Positions 9,042 through 18,014 of a stretch of 64,000 nucleotides of DNA are shown here, in pieces (the stretch's first letter is position 1; each line of letters opens with the position of its first letter). Under the pieces are notes generated by a model. The model did no database searches. It was not told the DNA's origin and saw only the letters and a list, made by a program, of their open reading frames with translations. The position numbers and the translations under genes were made by a program. The stretch lies in assembly GCF_000245015.1 (NCBI RefSeq), contig NZ_JH600070.1:3616684-3680683 (forward strand). Reading direction: 5' to 3'. The DNA comes from Beggiatoa alba B18LD (lineage in GTDB: Bacteria > Pseudomonadota > Gammaproteobacteria > Beggiatoales > Beggiatoaceae).

Positions 9042-10673
9042 TTACATATTCGGATAGTTAGGACCACCACCGCCTTCAGGCACTGTCCAGTTAATATTTT
9101 GACTGGGGTCTTTAATATCACAGGTTTTACAGTGTACACAGTTTTGCGCATTGATTTGTAAGCGTGGCGTATTGCCTTCTGCGATGATTTCATAAACCCC
9201 CGCAGGACAATAGCGTTGCTCAGGCGCGTCATACAAGGCTAAATTGGTTTCTATTGGAACCCGTAAGTCTTTGAGCTGTAAATGACAAGGCTGATTTTCT
9301 TCATGATTGGTGTTAGAAATAAACACCGATGACAAGCGGTCAAAACTGATTTTTCCATCAGGTTTAGGATATTCAATTTTTCGACATTCCCCCGCTTTCT
9401 TTAATGCACTGTGGTCTTCATGATGATGCAATGTCCACGGCGCACGCCCCCGCAATATGTAGGTATCCAGCGCAGAATAGAACAAGCCACCCCATAAACC
9501 CCATTGAAACGACGGGCGAATATTCCGTACTGTATAAAGTTCATCCCATAGCCAGCTTTGTTCTAAACGTTGGCGATAGTCCGCGACTTCCTCGCTCGCT
9601 TTGCCCGCTTGTAAATGCGTAAAAACCGCTTCTGCCGCAATCATGCCTGACTTCATTGCCGTATGCGTGCCCTTAACTTTAGGCACATTTAAAAAGCCCG
9701 CAGTGTCGCCAATCAATAAACCGCCCTGAAACGTTAATTTGGGAATTGATTGAAAACCACCTTCACTCAAGGCACGCGCCCCATAAGCAACCCGCCGTCC
9801 GCCTTCAAACAGGGAACGAATTACAGGATGAGTTTTATAACGTTGAAACTCTTCATAGGGGCTTAGGTAAGGATTTTGATAATCCAAACCAACGACAAAA
9901 CCGACAGCAACTTGATTATTTTCCAAATGATAAAGGAAAGAACCACCATAAGTTTGGGAATCCAATGGCCAGCCAATGGTGTGCATAATCGTCCCTGCTT
10001 TATGCTTGGCGGGTTCAATTTCCCATAATTCTTTAATGCCTATCCCATAAGTTTGCGGGTCCACGCCTTGACGTAAATTAAAGCGTTCGAACAAAATTTT
10101 CGTTAAAGACCCCCGACAACCTTCAGCAAAAATCGTTTGTTGGGCATGGATTTCAGTGCCTGCGGCAAAATGGCTGGTGGGTTCTCCCTCTTTATTCACC
10201 CCCATATCGCCTGTTATCACGCCTTTCACACTGCCATCTTCATGATATAACACCTGCGCCGCCGCAAAACCAGGAATAATATCCACGCCCAAACTTTCCG
10301 CTTCTTGCGCTAACCAACGACAGAAATTTCCTAAACTAATAATATAATTTCCCTCGTTGTGCATTTGAGGTGGCGTTATTGGGAATTTAAAGGATTTCTG
10401 CTCGGTTAAAAAGATAAAACTGTCATCCGTTGCAGGCGTATTTAACGGCGCGTTTTTCTCACGCCAATCAGGGATTAACTCATTTAATGTATGTGGCTCT
10501 AACACTGCCCCCGATAAAATATGCGCTCCAACTTCTGAACCTTTCTCAATCACACAAACAGTTAACTCATGATTTTTTTCCGCGCTCAACTGCTTTAAAC
10601 GAATTGCCGCAGACAAACCAGATGCACCAGCACCGACGATAACGACATCGTACTCCATCACATCGCGTTCCAT
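9042..10673 (-). CDS. Electron transfer flavoprotein-ubiquinone oxidoreductase
   Basis: A 543-aa protein of normal ETF-QO length. It starts with the FAD-binding motif [20 protein letters not shown], contains the ubiquinone/FAD region [12 protein letters not shown] and [22 protein letters not shown], and ends with a ferredoxin-like [4Fe-4S] domain ([18 protein letters not shown], with a fourth Cys upstream in RYCPAGVYE). It is a membrane-associated enzyme that passes electrons from ETF (fatty acid or amino acid dehydrogenases) to ubiquinone. AAGGAG lies 8 nt before the chosen ATG. The etfAB genes are not in the window. It appears monocistronic. Confidence 0.96.
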   Translation of the reverse strand: MERDVMEYDVVIVGAGASGLSAAIRLKQLSAEKNHELTVCVIEKGSEVGAHILSGAVLEPHTLNELIPDWREKNAPLNTPATDDSFIFLTEQKSFKFPITPPQMHNEGNYIISLGNFCRWLAQEAESLGVDIIPGFAAAQVLYHEDGSVKGVITGDMGVNKEGEPTSHFAAGTEIHAQQTIFAEGCRGSLTKILFERFNLRQGVDPQTYGIGIKELWEIEPAKHKAGTIMHTIGWPLDSQTYGGSFLYHLENNQVAVGFVVGLDYQNPYLSPYEEFQRYKTHPVIRSLFEGGRRVAYGARALSEGGFQSIPKLTFQGGLLIGDTAGFLNVPKVKGTHTAMKSGMIAAEAVFTHLQAGKASEEVADYRQRLEQSWLWDELYTVRNIRPSFQWGLWGGLFYSALDTYILRGRAPWTLHHHEDHSALKKAGECRKIEYPKPDGKISFDRLSSVFISNTNHEENQPCHLQLKDLRVPIETNLALYDAPEQRYCPAGVYEIIAEGNTPRLQINAQNCVHCKTCDIKDPSQNINWTVPEGGGGPNYPNM

Positions 10674-10738
10674 CAGGGGGTCTCCTTGTATCGCTAAAAG
10701 AGGAAATGAATATTATAAAATAGCTTATAAATTAAGGT

Positions 10739-11491
10739 TTAATCTAAAAAACTAACCCAAGTTTTTAATTGTGCGCCATCCCAAACAATTTCCCGCCAAC
10801 CCGCCCGCGTGTGAGCAATCTGAAAATCTACAGGTTCAGGTGCTATTTGCAACATCGTTGATGGGGTTAAATAAATCTGTTTTCCTGCCTGCGTGATGAC
10901 CTTATCTGTATGATAATGCCCACAGAAAATATGCTGAATAGCCGTTTTTTGCTGTAAAACTGCCCATGTTTCTGCCTTATTCTTTAATGAATAACGATTG
11001 TCCATAAAAGTACAACCGCAAAAAATGGGCGGATGGTGCATAAATAATAAAGTTGGTTGAGTTACCGCTAACTCACGTAACCATGCTAACTGTTGCGGGG
11101 GAAGATAATAAGAGGAAGTATCTAAAAACAATAAGGGCAAGCCTTTTATAACACGGGAAAAATATAATTCTCCTGCCTGAATATCCGCTTGAATCGCAAA
11201 ATATTCTCCCATTGTCGCCACAACATCATGATTACCTGCCATCACCACATAAGGCGCGGGAAAATTCGCAAGTCTATCTCGTAACCACTGATAAGCCTCA
11301 GCCTCGCCATGGTTTAAAGCTAAATCGCCCGATAATACCAACAAATCTAAGGGCTTTTTTTCTAAAATAGTGAGCACTTGCGACAATTGCCGATAAACAT
11401 CGACCCCATGCAACAAATGCTTATCACTGCCAAGATGTAAATCGGTAATTTGGGCAATTCGCAAAACAGAAGGGGATTGAGTTGCTATCAT
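10739..11491 (-). CDS. cpdA: 3',5'-cyclic AMP phosphodiesterase CpdA-like metallophosphoesterase
   Basis: A 250-aa calcineurin-type metallophosphoesterase with the complete motif set: QITDLHLGSD (D-x-H), VLSGDLALNHGE (GD), VMAGNHD (GNHD), LFMHHPP and FCGHYHTD (GHxH). These bind two metal ions and are arranged as in CpdA (class III cAMP phosphodiesterase). It would hydrolyse cAMP to AMP in the cytoplasm; other phosphodiester substrates are possible for this family. It is downstream of ispD with a 21-nt gap, so it is probably the end of the ftsB-ispD-cpdA transcript. Confidence 0.85.
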   Translation of the reverse strand: MIATQSPSVLRIAQITDLHLGSDKHLLHGVDVYRQLSQVLTILEKKPLDLLVLSGDLALNHGEAEAYQWLRDRLANFPAPYVVMAGNHDVVATMGEYFAIQADIQAGELYFSRVIKGLPLLFLDTSSYYLPPQQLAWLRELAVTQPTLLFMHHPPIFCGCTFMDNRYSLKNKAETWAVLQQKTAIQHIFCGHYHTDKVITQAGKQIYLTPSTMLQIAPEPVDFQIAHTRAGWREIVWDGAQLKTWVSFLD

Positions 11492-11512
11492 GCGTTTTAC
11501 TCTACTGACTAA

Positions 11513-12211
11513 CTACACAGCAATTGCTTGTAAATACAAGGCGGCTAAGGCTAAATCTTGCGGACGAGTAATTTTAATATTATCCGCATGACCTTCTATA
11601 AAAATTGGGGTATGTCCTAATTTCTCAATGGCTTGTGCATCATCAGTAATCGGCTCATGGTTCAAAATCACCTTTTCTAATGCCTGATATAACAAGCCAT
11701 AACGGAACATTTGCGGGGTTAATGCGTGCCAGAGATTTTCCCGACTCACCGTATCAGTCACTAAGTTTTCCCCTGTCGTCCGTTTTAAGGTATCACGAAC
11801 AGGAATACCCAATAATCCGCCAACAGGATGCGTTGCTAACTGTTGCATCAAGCGTCGTACATCACTTTGTCGCACACAAGGGCGTGCTGCATCATGAACC
11901 AGTACCCAATCATCAGGGTGTGCTTTTCCTGTTAAGGTTAATAGCCCATTAAAAACAGAGTGATAACGCTCTTGCCCGCCATCAGCGGTAAAAATCGGTA
12001 CGGTCAAGTCTAACGCTAACTGTTGCCAATAGCGGTCATGTTTAGCCAATGCTACCACAATGCCAGCTATTTCAGGAAAATCAAAACGTTCTAACGTATG
12101 CTGTAAAATCGTTTTATCATGGACGGATAAATATTGTTTAGGGCAATCCGCTTCCATTCGTGTGCCGATACCTGCGGCGGGAATGACCACCCAATAGCGA
12201 TTATTTAACAA
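11513..12211 (-). CDS. ispD: 2-C-methyl-D-erythritol 4-phosphate cytidylyltransferase IspD
   Basis: A 232-aa enzyme with the IspD motifs VVIPAAGIGTRMEADCPKQY (CTP-binding loop), VLVHDAARPCV and the C-terminal IKITRPQDLALA. It makes CDP-methylerythritol in the non-mevalonate isoprenoid pathway. The start appears to be TTG (codon at 12209-12211): no ATG or GTG occurs before the essential VVIPAAG segment, and a strong GGGGGAGG lies about 12 nt upstream. It overlaps the end of ftsB by 11 bp, the usual ftsB-ispD arrangement of gammaproteobacteria. The partner ispF is not adjacent. Confidence 0.96.
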   Translation of the reverse strand: MLNNRYWVVIPAAGIGTRMEADCPKQYLSVHDKTILQHTLERFDFPEIAGIVVALAKHDRYWQQLALDLTVPIFTADGGQERYHSVFNGLLTLTGKAHPDDWVLVHDAARPCVRQSDVRRLMQQLATHPVGGLLGIPVRDTLKRTTGENLVTDTVSRENLWHALTPQMFRYGLLYQALEKVILNHEPITDDAQAIEKLGHTPIFIEGHADNIKITRPQDLALAALYLQAIAV

Positions 12212-12509
12212 TTTGGAAAAAAACCTCCCCCTGCTTAATCATGCCTAACTCCGCCCGTGCTCGTTCTTCGATAGCTTCAGAACCATTCTTTAAATCGTTC
12301 ACTTCAGCGGCTAAACTTTCATTGCGAATTTTTAACTGCACATTTTCTTGTTTTTGTGCGGTAATTCTTTCTTGTAACTGTGCATATTCACGATAACTGC
12401 CTTTACCAAACCATAAATGTACTTGCACCCACAGTAATAAAATAACCACAATGGCAAGTGCGATATTTAAACCATGTGCTTGTAATTGTTTTAATTGTTC
12501 ATCCCACAT
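12201..12509 (-). CDS. ftsB: Cell division protein FtsB
   Basis: A 102-aa bitopic protein with one membrane helix (about residues 15-33) and a following leucine-zipper-like coiled coil (about 40-75) containing QENVQLKIRNESLAAEVNDL, and ending with the conserved ERARAELGMIKQGEVFF. FtsB joins FtsL and FtsQ in the periplasmic part of the divisome and helps activate septal peptidoglycan synthesis. Gene order ftsB-ispD is conserved in gammaproteobacteria and supports the call. A MerR gene lies 14 nt upstream on the same strand. Confidence 0.93.
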   Translation of the reverse strand: MWDEQLKQLQAHGLNIALAIVVILLLWVQVHLWFGKGSYREYAQLQERITAQKQENVQLKIRNESLAAEVNDLKNGSEAIEERARAELGMIKQGEVFFQIVK

Positions 12510-12523
12510 AGGCTATTTTCTGC

Positions 12524-12919
12524 TCATTCTGCTGCTAAATGGGGATTATTGGCTAATGCGGTTAAACATTGCTTTTCCACCTTATCTAATTCTGATAATA
12601 AGATTTCAATATCATGCTGTTGCTGTTCTAAAATGGCTCGTCGATTGCGAATTTTCTCGACAAACGCATGTAATTGCTTGACTTCGTCTTTTTCTAAATC
12701 ATAAATTTGTAAAACTTCACGGATTTCCCGCAAACTTAAGCCTAAGCGTTTGCCACGCAAAATGAGTTTTAAACGGACACGCTCCCGATTTGTATAAACA
12801 CGTGTTTGTCCCTGACGACGCGGTAATAACAACCCTTCCGCTTCATAAAAACGAATTGTGCGCGTCGTCACATTAAATTCATTCGCTAACTGGCTGATAG
12901 AGAAATGTTGTGTACTCAT
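12524..12919 (-). CDS. MerR-family transcriptional regulator
   Basis: A 131-aa MerR-type regulator. The winged helix-turn-helix is at residues 6-75 (FSISQLANEFNVTTRTIRFYEAEGLL, then RVYTNRERVRLKLILRGKRLGLSLREI), followed by a dimerising coiled coil (about 80-120). It has no conserved metal-binding cysteines; the only Cys is near the end. The sequence resembles the LiuR-like MerR branch that controls branched-chain amino acid and fatty acid catabolism, but no such genes are adjacent. A palindrome at 12951-12964 is a plausible autoregulatory operator. It is upstream of ftsB-ispD and may be cotranscribed. Confidence 0.85.
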   Translation of the reverse strand: MSTQHFSISQLANEFNVTTRTIRFYEAEGLLLPRRQGQTRVYTNRERVRLKLILRGKRLGLSLREIREVLQIYDLEKDEVKQLHAFVEKIRNRRAILEQQQHDIEILLSELDKVEKQCLTALANNPHLAAE

Positions 12920-12950
12920 GAATGTATCTAGTCGGTAAAAAAAGAGTTTG

Positions 12951-12964
12951 CCTTTACGTAAAGG
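12951..12964. promoter_or_regulatory. Palindromic operator candidate upstream of the MerR gene
   Basis: Perfect 14-bp palindrome CCTTTACGTAAAGG, 32 nt upstream of the MerR start codon. The TTTACGTAAA core resembles operators of LiuR-type MerR regulators, which bind between the -35 and -10 elements. Binding by this particular protein is inferred. Confidence 0.5.
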
Positions 12965-13064
12965 TAATTTAAAACGGGATTACCTGCAAGTATTCAGTTA
13001 TCTAATGTTTTTAATTTGCAGTTAATGAACCATCGTTTTTTGAGTTTGTTTAAGGTTTAATTGT

Positions 13065-14546
13065 TTAATCCTTTATCTTTCCCTCACGTGCATAAAACTT
13101 GACCCAATGCGCTAATTTTTCACGGATTTCCGTGTTTAACCATTCCCACTCAAATTGCCATTGCCAATTGCCTTTGGTTACGCTCGGCGTATTCATACGG
13201 TGACTACTGTCTAGCCCTAAAATATCCTGTAGCGGAATAATTGCTGTATTAGCCACAGAAGCAAACGCCATCGTGATTAAATCCCATGGCATCTCTGCGG
13301 ATTTGTGCAAATATTGGCTTAAGAAACTCTGTTGCGTTGGTGGTAATTGTTGAAACCAGCCAACGCTTGTATCGTTATCGTGTGTGCCTGTATAAACAAC
13401 ACAATTGGCTTCGTGATAATGGGGCAAGTAAGGATTGTGTGCATCGCTATCAAATGCAAATTGTAGAATTTTCATACCAGGGAAATGAAAGGTTTCACGT
13501 AATTCTATAACGTCTGGGGTAATAACGCCTAAATCTTCGGCAATGAGTGGTAAGGGGCAAACGGGTAAGACGGTTTTAAAAAAAGTTTTTCCGCAAACGT
13601 CGCGCCATTCGCCTTTAACCGCAGTTTCTTCCGTTGCAGGAATCGCCCAACAGGCGACAAAACCACGAAAGTGGTCTATGCGTGCAATATCAAAAAAATG
13701 ATGCAAGGTTTTTAAACGAGTTAACCACCAGCTAAACCCTTCTTTTTCCATAAATGCCCAGTTATACAAGGGATTGCCCCAGCGTTGTCCTGTTTCAGAA
13801 AAATAATCAGGGGGAACGCCTGCGACAACTGTCGGTCGTCCTGTTTCGTCTAGTAGAAAGTTTTGACGTTGCGCCCACACATCCGCACTGTCTTCCGCGA
13901 CAAAAATCGGAATATCTCCAATTAAATACACACCTTTCTGATTTGCGTAGATTTTCAGTGCTTGCCATTGTTGGAAAAAGATAAATTGTTCAAAACAGTG
14001 ATAATCTATCTGTGTCGCATAGTCATGACTTGCTTTCGCTAGTGCTAAGGGGTCACGATTGCGCAGGGCGGGCAACCAGTCCCACCATGCACGGGCATGA
14101 TGCACATGGCGCAGGGTACGAAAAAGGGCAAAATCTTTTAGCCATGTTTGATTGATATGACAAAATTCTTGAAATGTTTGTTTTTCCGCAGGGGTAGCTC
14201 GTTGTTGAAAGCCTTGATGTGCCAGTTGTAAACAGTGTTCACGATAGGCTTTTGCGTGTGGAAAGTCGCTGAAAGCGGGGAGCTTGTCTAACCAACGTTG
14301 TTGTAAGGCTTGTAAATCAATTAATAAGGGATTTCCTGCATGAACTGATTGGCATTGATAGGGGGATAAATCGTCGTGTGTTACGCCTATCGGTAACATT
14401 TGCCACAGGCTCACCCCTGTTTCTGCAAGAAAATCAATAAATCGGTATGCATGTTCTCCAATATCTCCATTGCCGAGGTGAGAGGGTAGAGAGGTTGGAT
14501 GTAGTAAAATGCCTGCTCGACGTGTATTTAAGGGGGAAAATCTCAT
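13065..14546 (-). CDS. malQ: 4-alpha-glucanotransferase (amylomaltase)
   Basis: A 493-aa GH77 enzyme of normal length. Catalytic segments are RIDHFRGFVACW (nucleophile Asp), LIAEDLGVITPDV (acid/base Glu) and YTGTHDNDTSVGW (third Asp), and the N-terminus has the family's RRAGILLHPTSLPS. It transfers 1,4-alpha-glucan segments between maltodextrins or glycogen in the cytoplasm. It overlaps the upstream GH57 gene by 4 bp (ATGA), so the two are translationally coupled and likely work together on storage glucan. Confidence 0.96.
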   Translation of the reverse strand: MRFSPLNTRRAGILLHPTSLPSHLGNGDIGEHAYRFIDFLAETGVSLWQMLPIGVTHDDLSPYQCQSVHAGNPLLIDLQALQQRWLDKLPAFSDFPHAKAYREHCLQLAHQGFQQRATPAEKQTFQEFCHINQTWLKDFALFRTLRHVHHARAWWDWLPALRNRDPLALAKASHDYATQIDYHCFEQFIFFQQWQALKIYANQKGVYLIGDIPIFVAEDSADVWAQRQNFLLDETGRPTVVAGVPPDYFSETGQRWGNPLYNWAFMEKEGFSWWLTRLKTLHHFFDIARIDHFRGFVACWAIPATEETAVKGEWRDVCGKTFFKTVLPVCPLPLIAEDLGVITPDVIELRETFHFPGMKILQFAFDSDAHNPYLPHYHEANCVVYTGTHDNDTSVGWFQQLPPTQQSFLSQYLHKSAEMPWDLITMAFASVANTAIIPLQDILGLDSSHRMNTPSVTKGNWQWQFEWEWLNTEIREKLAHWVKFYAREGKIKD

Positions 14547-16225
14547 GTTTTTTGCTCCTGCGCAGGGCGCATTGTGCCACCCATCGCAGGCGCGCCACTG
14601 CCAACACTAAAGACATGTTGTAAATAGGCAGGCGGAGGAACACTTAAATAGTGATATAAATTATGGAGATGGGTTCTATAGAGTTGGTCAAAATCGCGGA
14701 CTGCATCGCTGGGGTTGTAATCGCCAAACCACCAAAACCAATCAGACCCTTCGCAAATAGCCAGTTGTTTTTCTGCAAGTGCTCGTTGTTTAACAGGAAT
14801 TTGTTTGATTCGTTGGTCAAACATTTGTTTTGCATCGCCTAACATATCCCATGCACGATTTTTATCTTTATCGCCTATCCACGTGGAAAATGTACCATAG
14901 ACCCAACTACCTGCGACTAGATGCGGTAAGCGTTCTGCGGGTGTTGAACAGGCTTCTTGAAAGGTGCTAAGACGTAAGCGTGGATGTTTTGCCAAGGTGC
15001 GGTATAACGCGGAAAGAAAGTAATAGCCATTTTCTGGGTAATATTCCCACGCATTTTCGCCGTCTAAAATAATTGCCACTGTCTGTGCTTGGGGTTGGGT
15101 ATCGGCAATGGTTTCTAGTTGATGCACAAGGTGTGCAACGGCATCGTCAGCGTGCCATTGGGAAAATTGAAAGCCAATTAAGTCGGATAAGTGGTCGTCT
15201 CGAAAAAAACAGCAGGTTTGTGTATTGGGTAATTGATAGGGCTTATACAGGCTATTTGGTTGCATACCTGCTCGATATAAGCTGTTGTGCAAGACGGTTT
15301 CCCCGCTTGCCACCCATGGCATTTTTTCTGTATCTAGCAGGCGCACGGTAGCATCACTAATGCCACCTTCGGCAACCCAGCAGCCTGTGGGTCGTTGTCC
15401 GAAATAGTGTTCTATCGTGGCTAAACCTTGTTGGATATGCCAACGCGCACGTTCTACACCATCAGGATATTGGGCTAAATTTGGCAAAGCACTATCAGGC
15501 AATGCTTCACGTGCACTATTCAGGTCTAAGAGGAGCGGTAAAATTGGGTGAGCATAAGGGGTAAAAGACAGCTCAATTTGTCCTTTTTCCAATAATGCGC
15601 GATAACGGGGGATAATCCCTGCTAAAAGTTGTTGAATAATAATCAATAAACTTAAGCAGTCCTCTAAGGTGTAATTGCATTCTTTTTCGATAAGCGCTTG
15701 TATGCCTGTATGTTGACGGCGCACAGTTTCGCCCATCCATGCAAGGTGATACCAAACGACTAAATCACGACAGAATTGTTCGTTTAAATAATCAATCGCG
15801 GGTGGATGTTGTCGCGCCCATTCTGCAATTCCAACCAGTTGTTGATAAGGGGCAAAACGTTGGATTAAGCGTTCACGATTGGCCCGTAAACATTGCTCAA
15901 CTAATTGCAAACGGGTTTCACTATTTTTCAGATGGGCTTGTGAGGCTAATGCGACTAATAAAGGGTCATGCAAGGGTGCATTTTCTTGTAAGAATGCATT
16001 GATATTAATGGCATAATCATCTAATTGTTCTAATAATGTCGGTGCGAAATTAATCACCGCTTTCGCGCTGGGATTCGCTTCTAAATGGGCAGCCATGTCC
16101 ACATAATCTTTTATCCCATGCAAATATGTCCACGGTAGTTGATATTGTTGGGTTAACTGATTGTAGTAATATGGCTGATGCAAATGCCAACAAAGAACGA
16201 TATTTAACGGTGTGTCCGACATCAT
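14543..16225 (-). CDS. Glycoside hydrolase family 57 alpha-glucan-active enzyme
   Basis: A 560-aa GH57 protein. It begins with the conserved VLCWHLHQPYY, has the nucleophile-bearing CWVAEGGISDATV segment and the acid/base region AIILDGENAWEYYPENG, and ends with the DWFWWFGDYNP motif typical of GH57 amylases. It probably hydrolyses or rearranges alpha-1,4-glucans (glycogen or starch-like reserves). Two ATGs are adjacent (16225 and 16222) and a purine-rich AGGGGGG precedes them, so the start is uncertain by one codon. It forms a two-gene operon with malQ. Confidence 0.9.
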   Translation of the reverse strand: MMSDTPLNIVLCWHLHQPYYYNQLTQQYQLPWTYLHGIKDYVDMAAHLEANPSAKAVINFAPTLLEQLDDYAININAFLQENAPLHDPLLVALASQAHLKNSETRLQLVEQCLRANRERLIQRFAPYQQLVGIAEWARQHPPAIDYLNEQFCRDLVVWYHLAWMGETVRRQHTGIQALIEKECNYTLEDCLSLLIIIQQLLAGIIPRYRALLEKGQIELSFTPYAHPILPLLLDLNSAREALPDSALPNLAQYPDGVERARWHIQQGLATIEHYFGQRPTGCWVAEGGISDATVRLLDTEKMPWVASGETVLHNSLYRAGMQPNSLYKPYQLPNTQTCCFFRDDHLSDLIGFQFSQWHADDAVAHLVHQLETIADTQPQAQTVAIILDGENAWEYYPENGYYFLSALYRTLAKHPRLRLSTFQEACSTPAERLPHLVAGSWVYGTFSTWIGDKDKNRAWDMLGDAKQMFDQRIKQIPVKQRALAEKQLAICEGSDWFWWFGDYNPSDAVRDFDQLYRTHLHNLYHYLSVPPPAYLQHVFSVGSGAPAMGGTMRPAQEQKT

Positions 16226-16242
16226 CCCCCCTGTCTCTGAGT

Positions 16243-17010
16243 TTATTTTTTTCCAATTGCGGGCACATTCTCTGTCATGTCGGCTAAGACCTCCGCGACA
16301 TGATAAGCTTGTACAGGCACATTTAAACGACTTAATCGCCCTGTCATATTGAGTAAACAGCCTAAATCACCCGCTAATAAGGTTTCTGCTTGTGTATTTT
16401 GAATATCGACAACTTTATCAGAAACCATCCGCGTTGAAATGTCAGGGTATTTAATGCAAAAAGTTCCCCCAAAACCACAGCAGACTTCACAATCTGGCAT
16501 TTCTGTCAGGGTTAAGCCTTTGACAGAGTTTAATAATGTTCTGGGTTGCTGTTTAACATTTAACTCCCGCAAGCCTGAACAAGAATCGTGATAAGTGACA
16601 GAATGCGCAAATTTCGCATTAACGTTGGTGACACCACGGACATCTACTAAAAAGCTGATTAATTCATAACATTTACTGGCAAATTGGCGAGCTTTTTCTT
16701 GCCATTCAGGGTCATTTTGGAACAACTCAAGATAATGATGACGCAACATCCCTGCGCAAGAACCTGAAGGCGCGACAACATAATCATAAGATTGACAGGC
16801 AGTAATCAGATTTTTAGCAATAGCCTCTGTATCTGCAACATCACCATTGTTATAAGCAGGTTGTCCGCAACAGGTTTGCGTAGTAGGAACATCCACTTGA
16901 CAGCCTGCTTGTGTGAGTAATTTTAATGCGGCAAAACCAACAGAAGGGCGAAATAAATCAACCAAACAGGTGATAAATAAAGCCACACGAGGAGATTGGG
17001 TTGTATTCAT
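16243..17010 (-). CDS. (Fe-S)-binding protein of the LutA/YkgE (CCG-domain) family
   Basis: A 255-aa protein with two cysteine-rich CCG domains: TCLVDLFRPSVG with TQTCCGQPAYNNG in the first half and YHDSCSGLREL with CEVCCGFGGTFCIKYP in the second. This is the architecture of LutA/YkgE, a subunit of the LutABC L-lactate dehydrogenase, and of related heterodisulfide-reductase-like subunits. The usual LutB and LutC genes are not next to it, so its partners must be elsewhere or its role differs. It lies between purU (62 nt upstream) and GH57 (18 nt downstream), all on the minus strand. Confidence 0.85.
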   Translation of the reverse strand: MNTTQSPRVALFITCLVDLFRPSVGFAALKLLTQAGCQVDVPTTQTCCGQPAYNNGDVADTEAIAKNLITACQSYDYVVAPSGSCAGMLRHHYLELFQNDPEWQEKARQFASKCYELISFLVDVRGVTNVNAKFAHSVTYHDSCSGLRELNVKQQPRTLLNSVKGLTLTEMPDCEVCCGFGGTFCIKYPDISTRMVSDKVVDIQNTQAETLLAGDLGCLLNMTGRLSRLNVPVQAYHVAEVLADMTENVPAIGKK

Positions 17011-17071
17011 AAGGTGGTTTCTTTCAATTAATTGTTCTGGTTATCATGAATAAAACGGATTATTCATTCAG

Positions 17072-17908
17072 TTAATCAAAAATAACAGTTTTATTCTGGC
17101 TAATAAAAACACGGTCTTCAAATACCAGTTTTAACGCTTTTGCTAATACTAAGGTTTCTACATCACGCCCTGCTTGTGCCATGCTTGCGGCATTATGGGT
17201 GTGGTCAACAGGAATGGTGGCTTGTGCGATAATAGGACCTTCATCTAAATTATTAGTCACAAAATGCGCGGTTGCACCAATGATTTTAACGCCCCGTTCA
17301 AATGCCTGTTTATAAGGGTTCGCGCCAATAAAAGCAGGTAAAAAAGAATGATGAATATTAATCATCTGCTCCCGAAAATGACTGACAAAATAAGGGGATA
17401 ATATCCGCATATATTTTGCCAATACTAAAAAATCGGGGTTATAACGGTTTATAAGGTCTAAAACCTGTTTTTCATGGGTATCACGCAAAATGTTTTCATG
17501 CGGTAAATAATGAAACGGAATTTTAAATTGTGTCACGAGGTCAGCTAAATTATTGTGATTGCTAATAACGGCTAGAATTTCCGCATTTAAATTATCAAAA
17601 TGATTACGTAATAATAAATCGCCTAAACAGTGATACTCCTTCGTTGCTAACACCACAATCTTTTTTTTATGCTCTTGCGTTAGCACTAATTTAACCTGTT
17701 TAGGTAACGCCGCATATAAATCTGCTAACAAATTCGTTTCGTTAATATTGCCCTCAACCTCCGTGCGCATAAAAAAATGTTGCCGTTCTAAATCAACAAA
17801 TTCATTATTAGAAACAATATTTAAATCATGTTGATAAAGAACACGGGTGATGTTGTACACCAAGCCTTTTTGGTCTGGACAATCTAACAGTAAAATATAA
17901 TGTTGCAT
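17072..17908 (-). CDS. purU: Formyltetrahydrofolate deformylase PurU
   Basis: A 278-aa enzyme with an N-terminal ACT domain (about 1-85; YILLLDCPDQKGLVYNITRVL) and a C-terminal formyl-transferase fold with the catalytic asparagine-histidine segment NIHHSFLPAFIGANPY and the GATAHFVTNNLDEGPII motif that supplies His and Asp. It hydrolyses 10-formyl-THF to formate and THF, balancing one-carbon units with purine synthesis and glycine/methionine levels sensed through the ACT domain. Length and motif spacing are standard. Confidence 0.96.
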   Translation of the reverse strand: MQHYILLLDCPDQKGLVYNITRVLYQHDLNIVSNNEFVDLERQHFFMRTEVEGNINETNLLADLYAALPKQVKLVLTQEHKKKIVVLATKEYHCLGDLLLRNHFDNLNAEILAVISNHNNLADLVTQFKIPFHYLPHENILRDTHEKQVLDLINRYNPDFLVLAKYMRILSPYFVSHFREQMINIHHSFLPAFIGANPYKQAFERGVKIIGATAHFVTNNLDEGPIIAQATIPVDHTHNAASMAQAGRDVETLVLAKALKLVFEDRVFISQNKTVIFD

Positions 17909-18014
17909 GATTTATGGATGCGTGATGACACAAGAAAAATAAAAAAACAGCCTGCTTAATCATACCCTGTTTAGTGTCACAACGCGCTTATCTCCCCTTA
18001 CATTGGAATCCATT

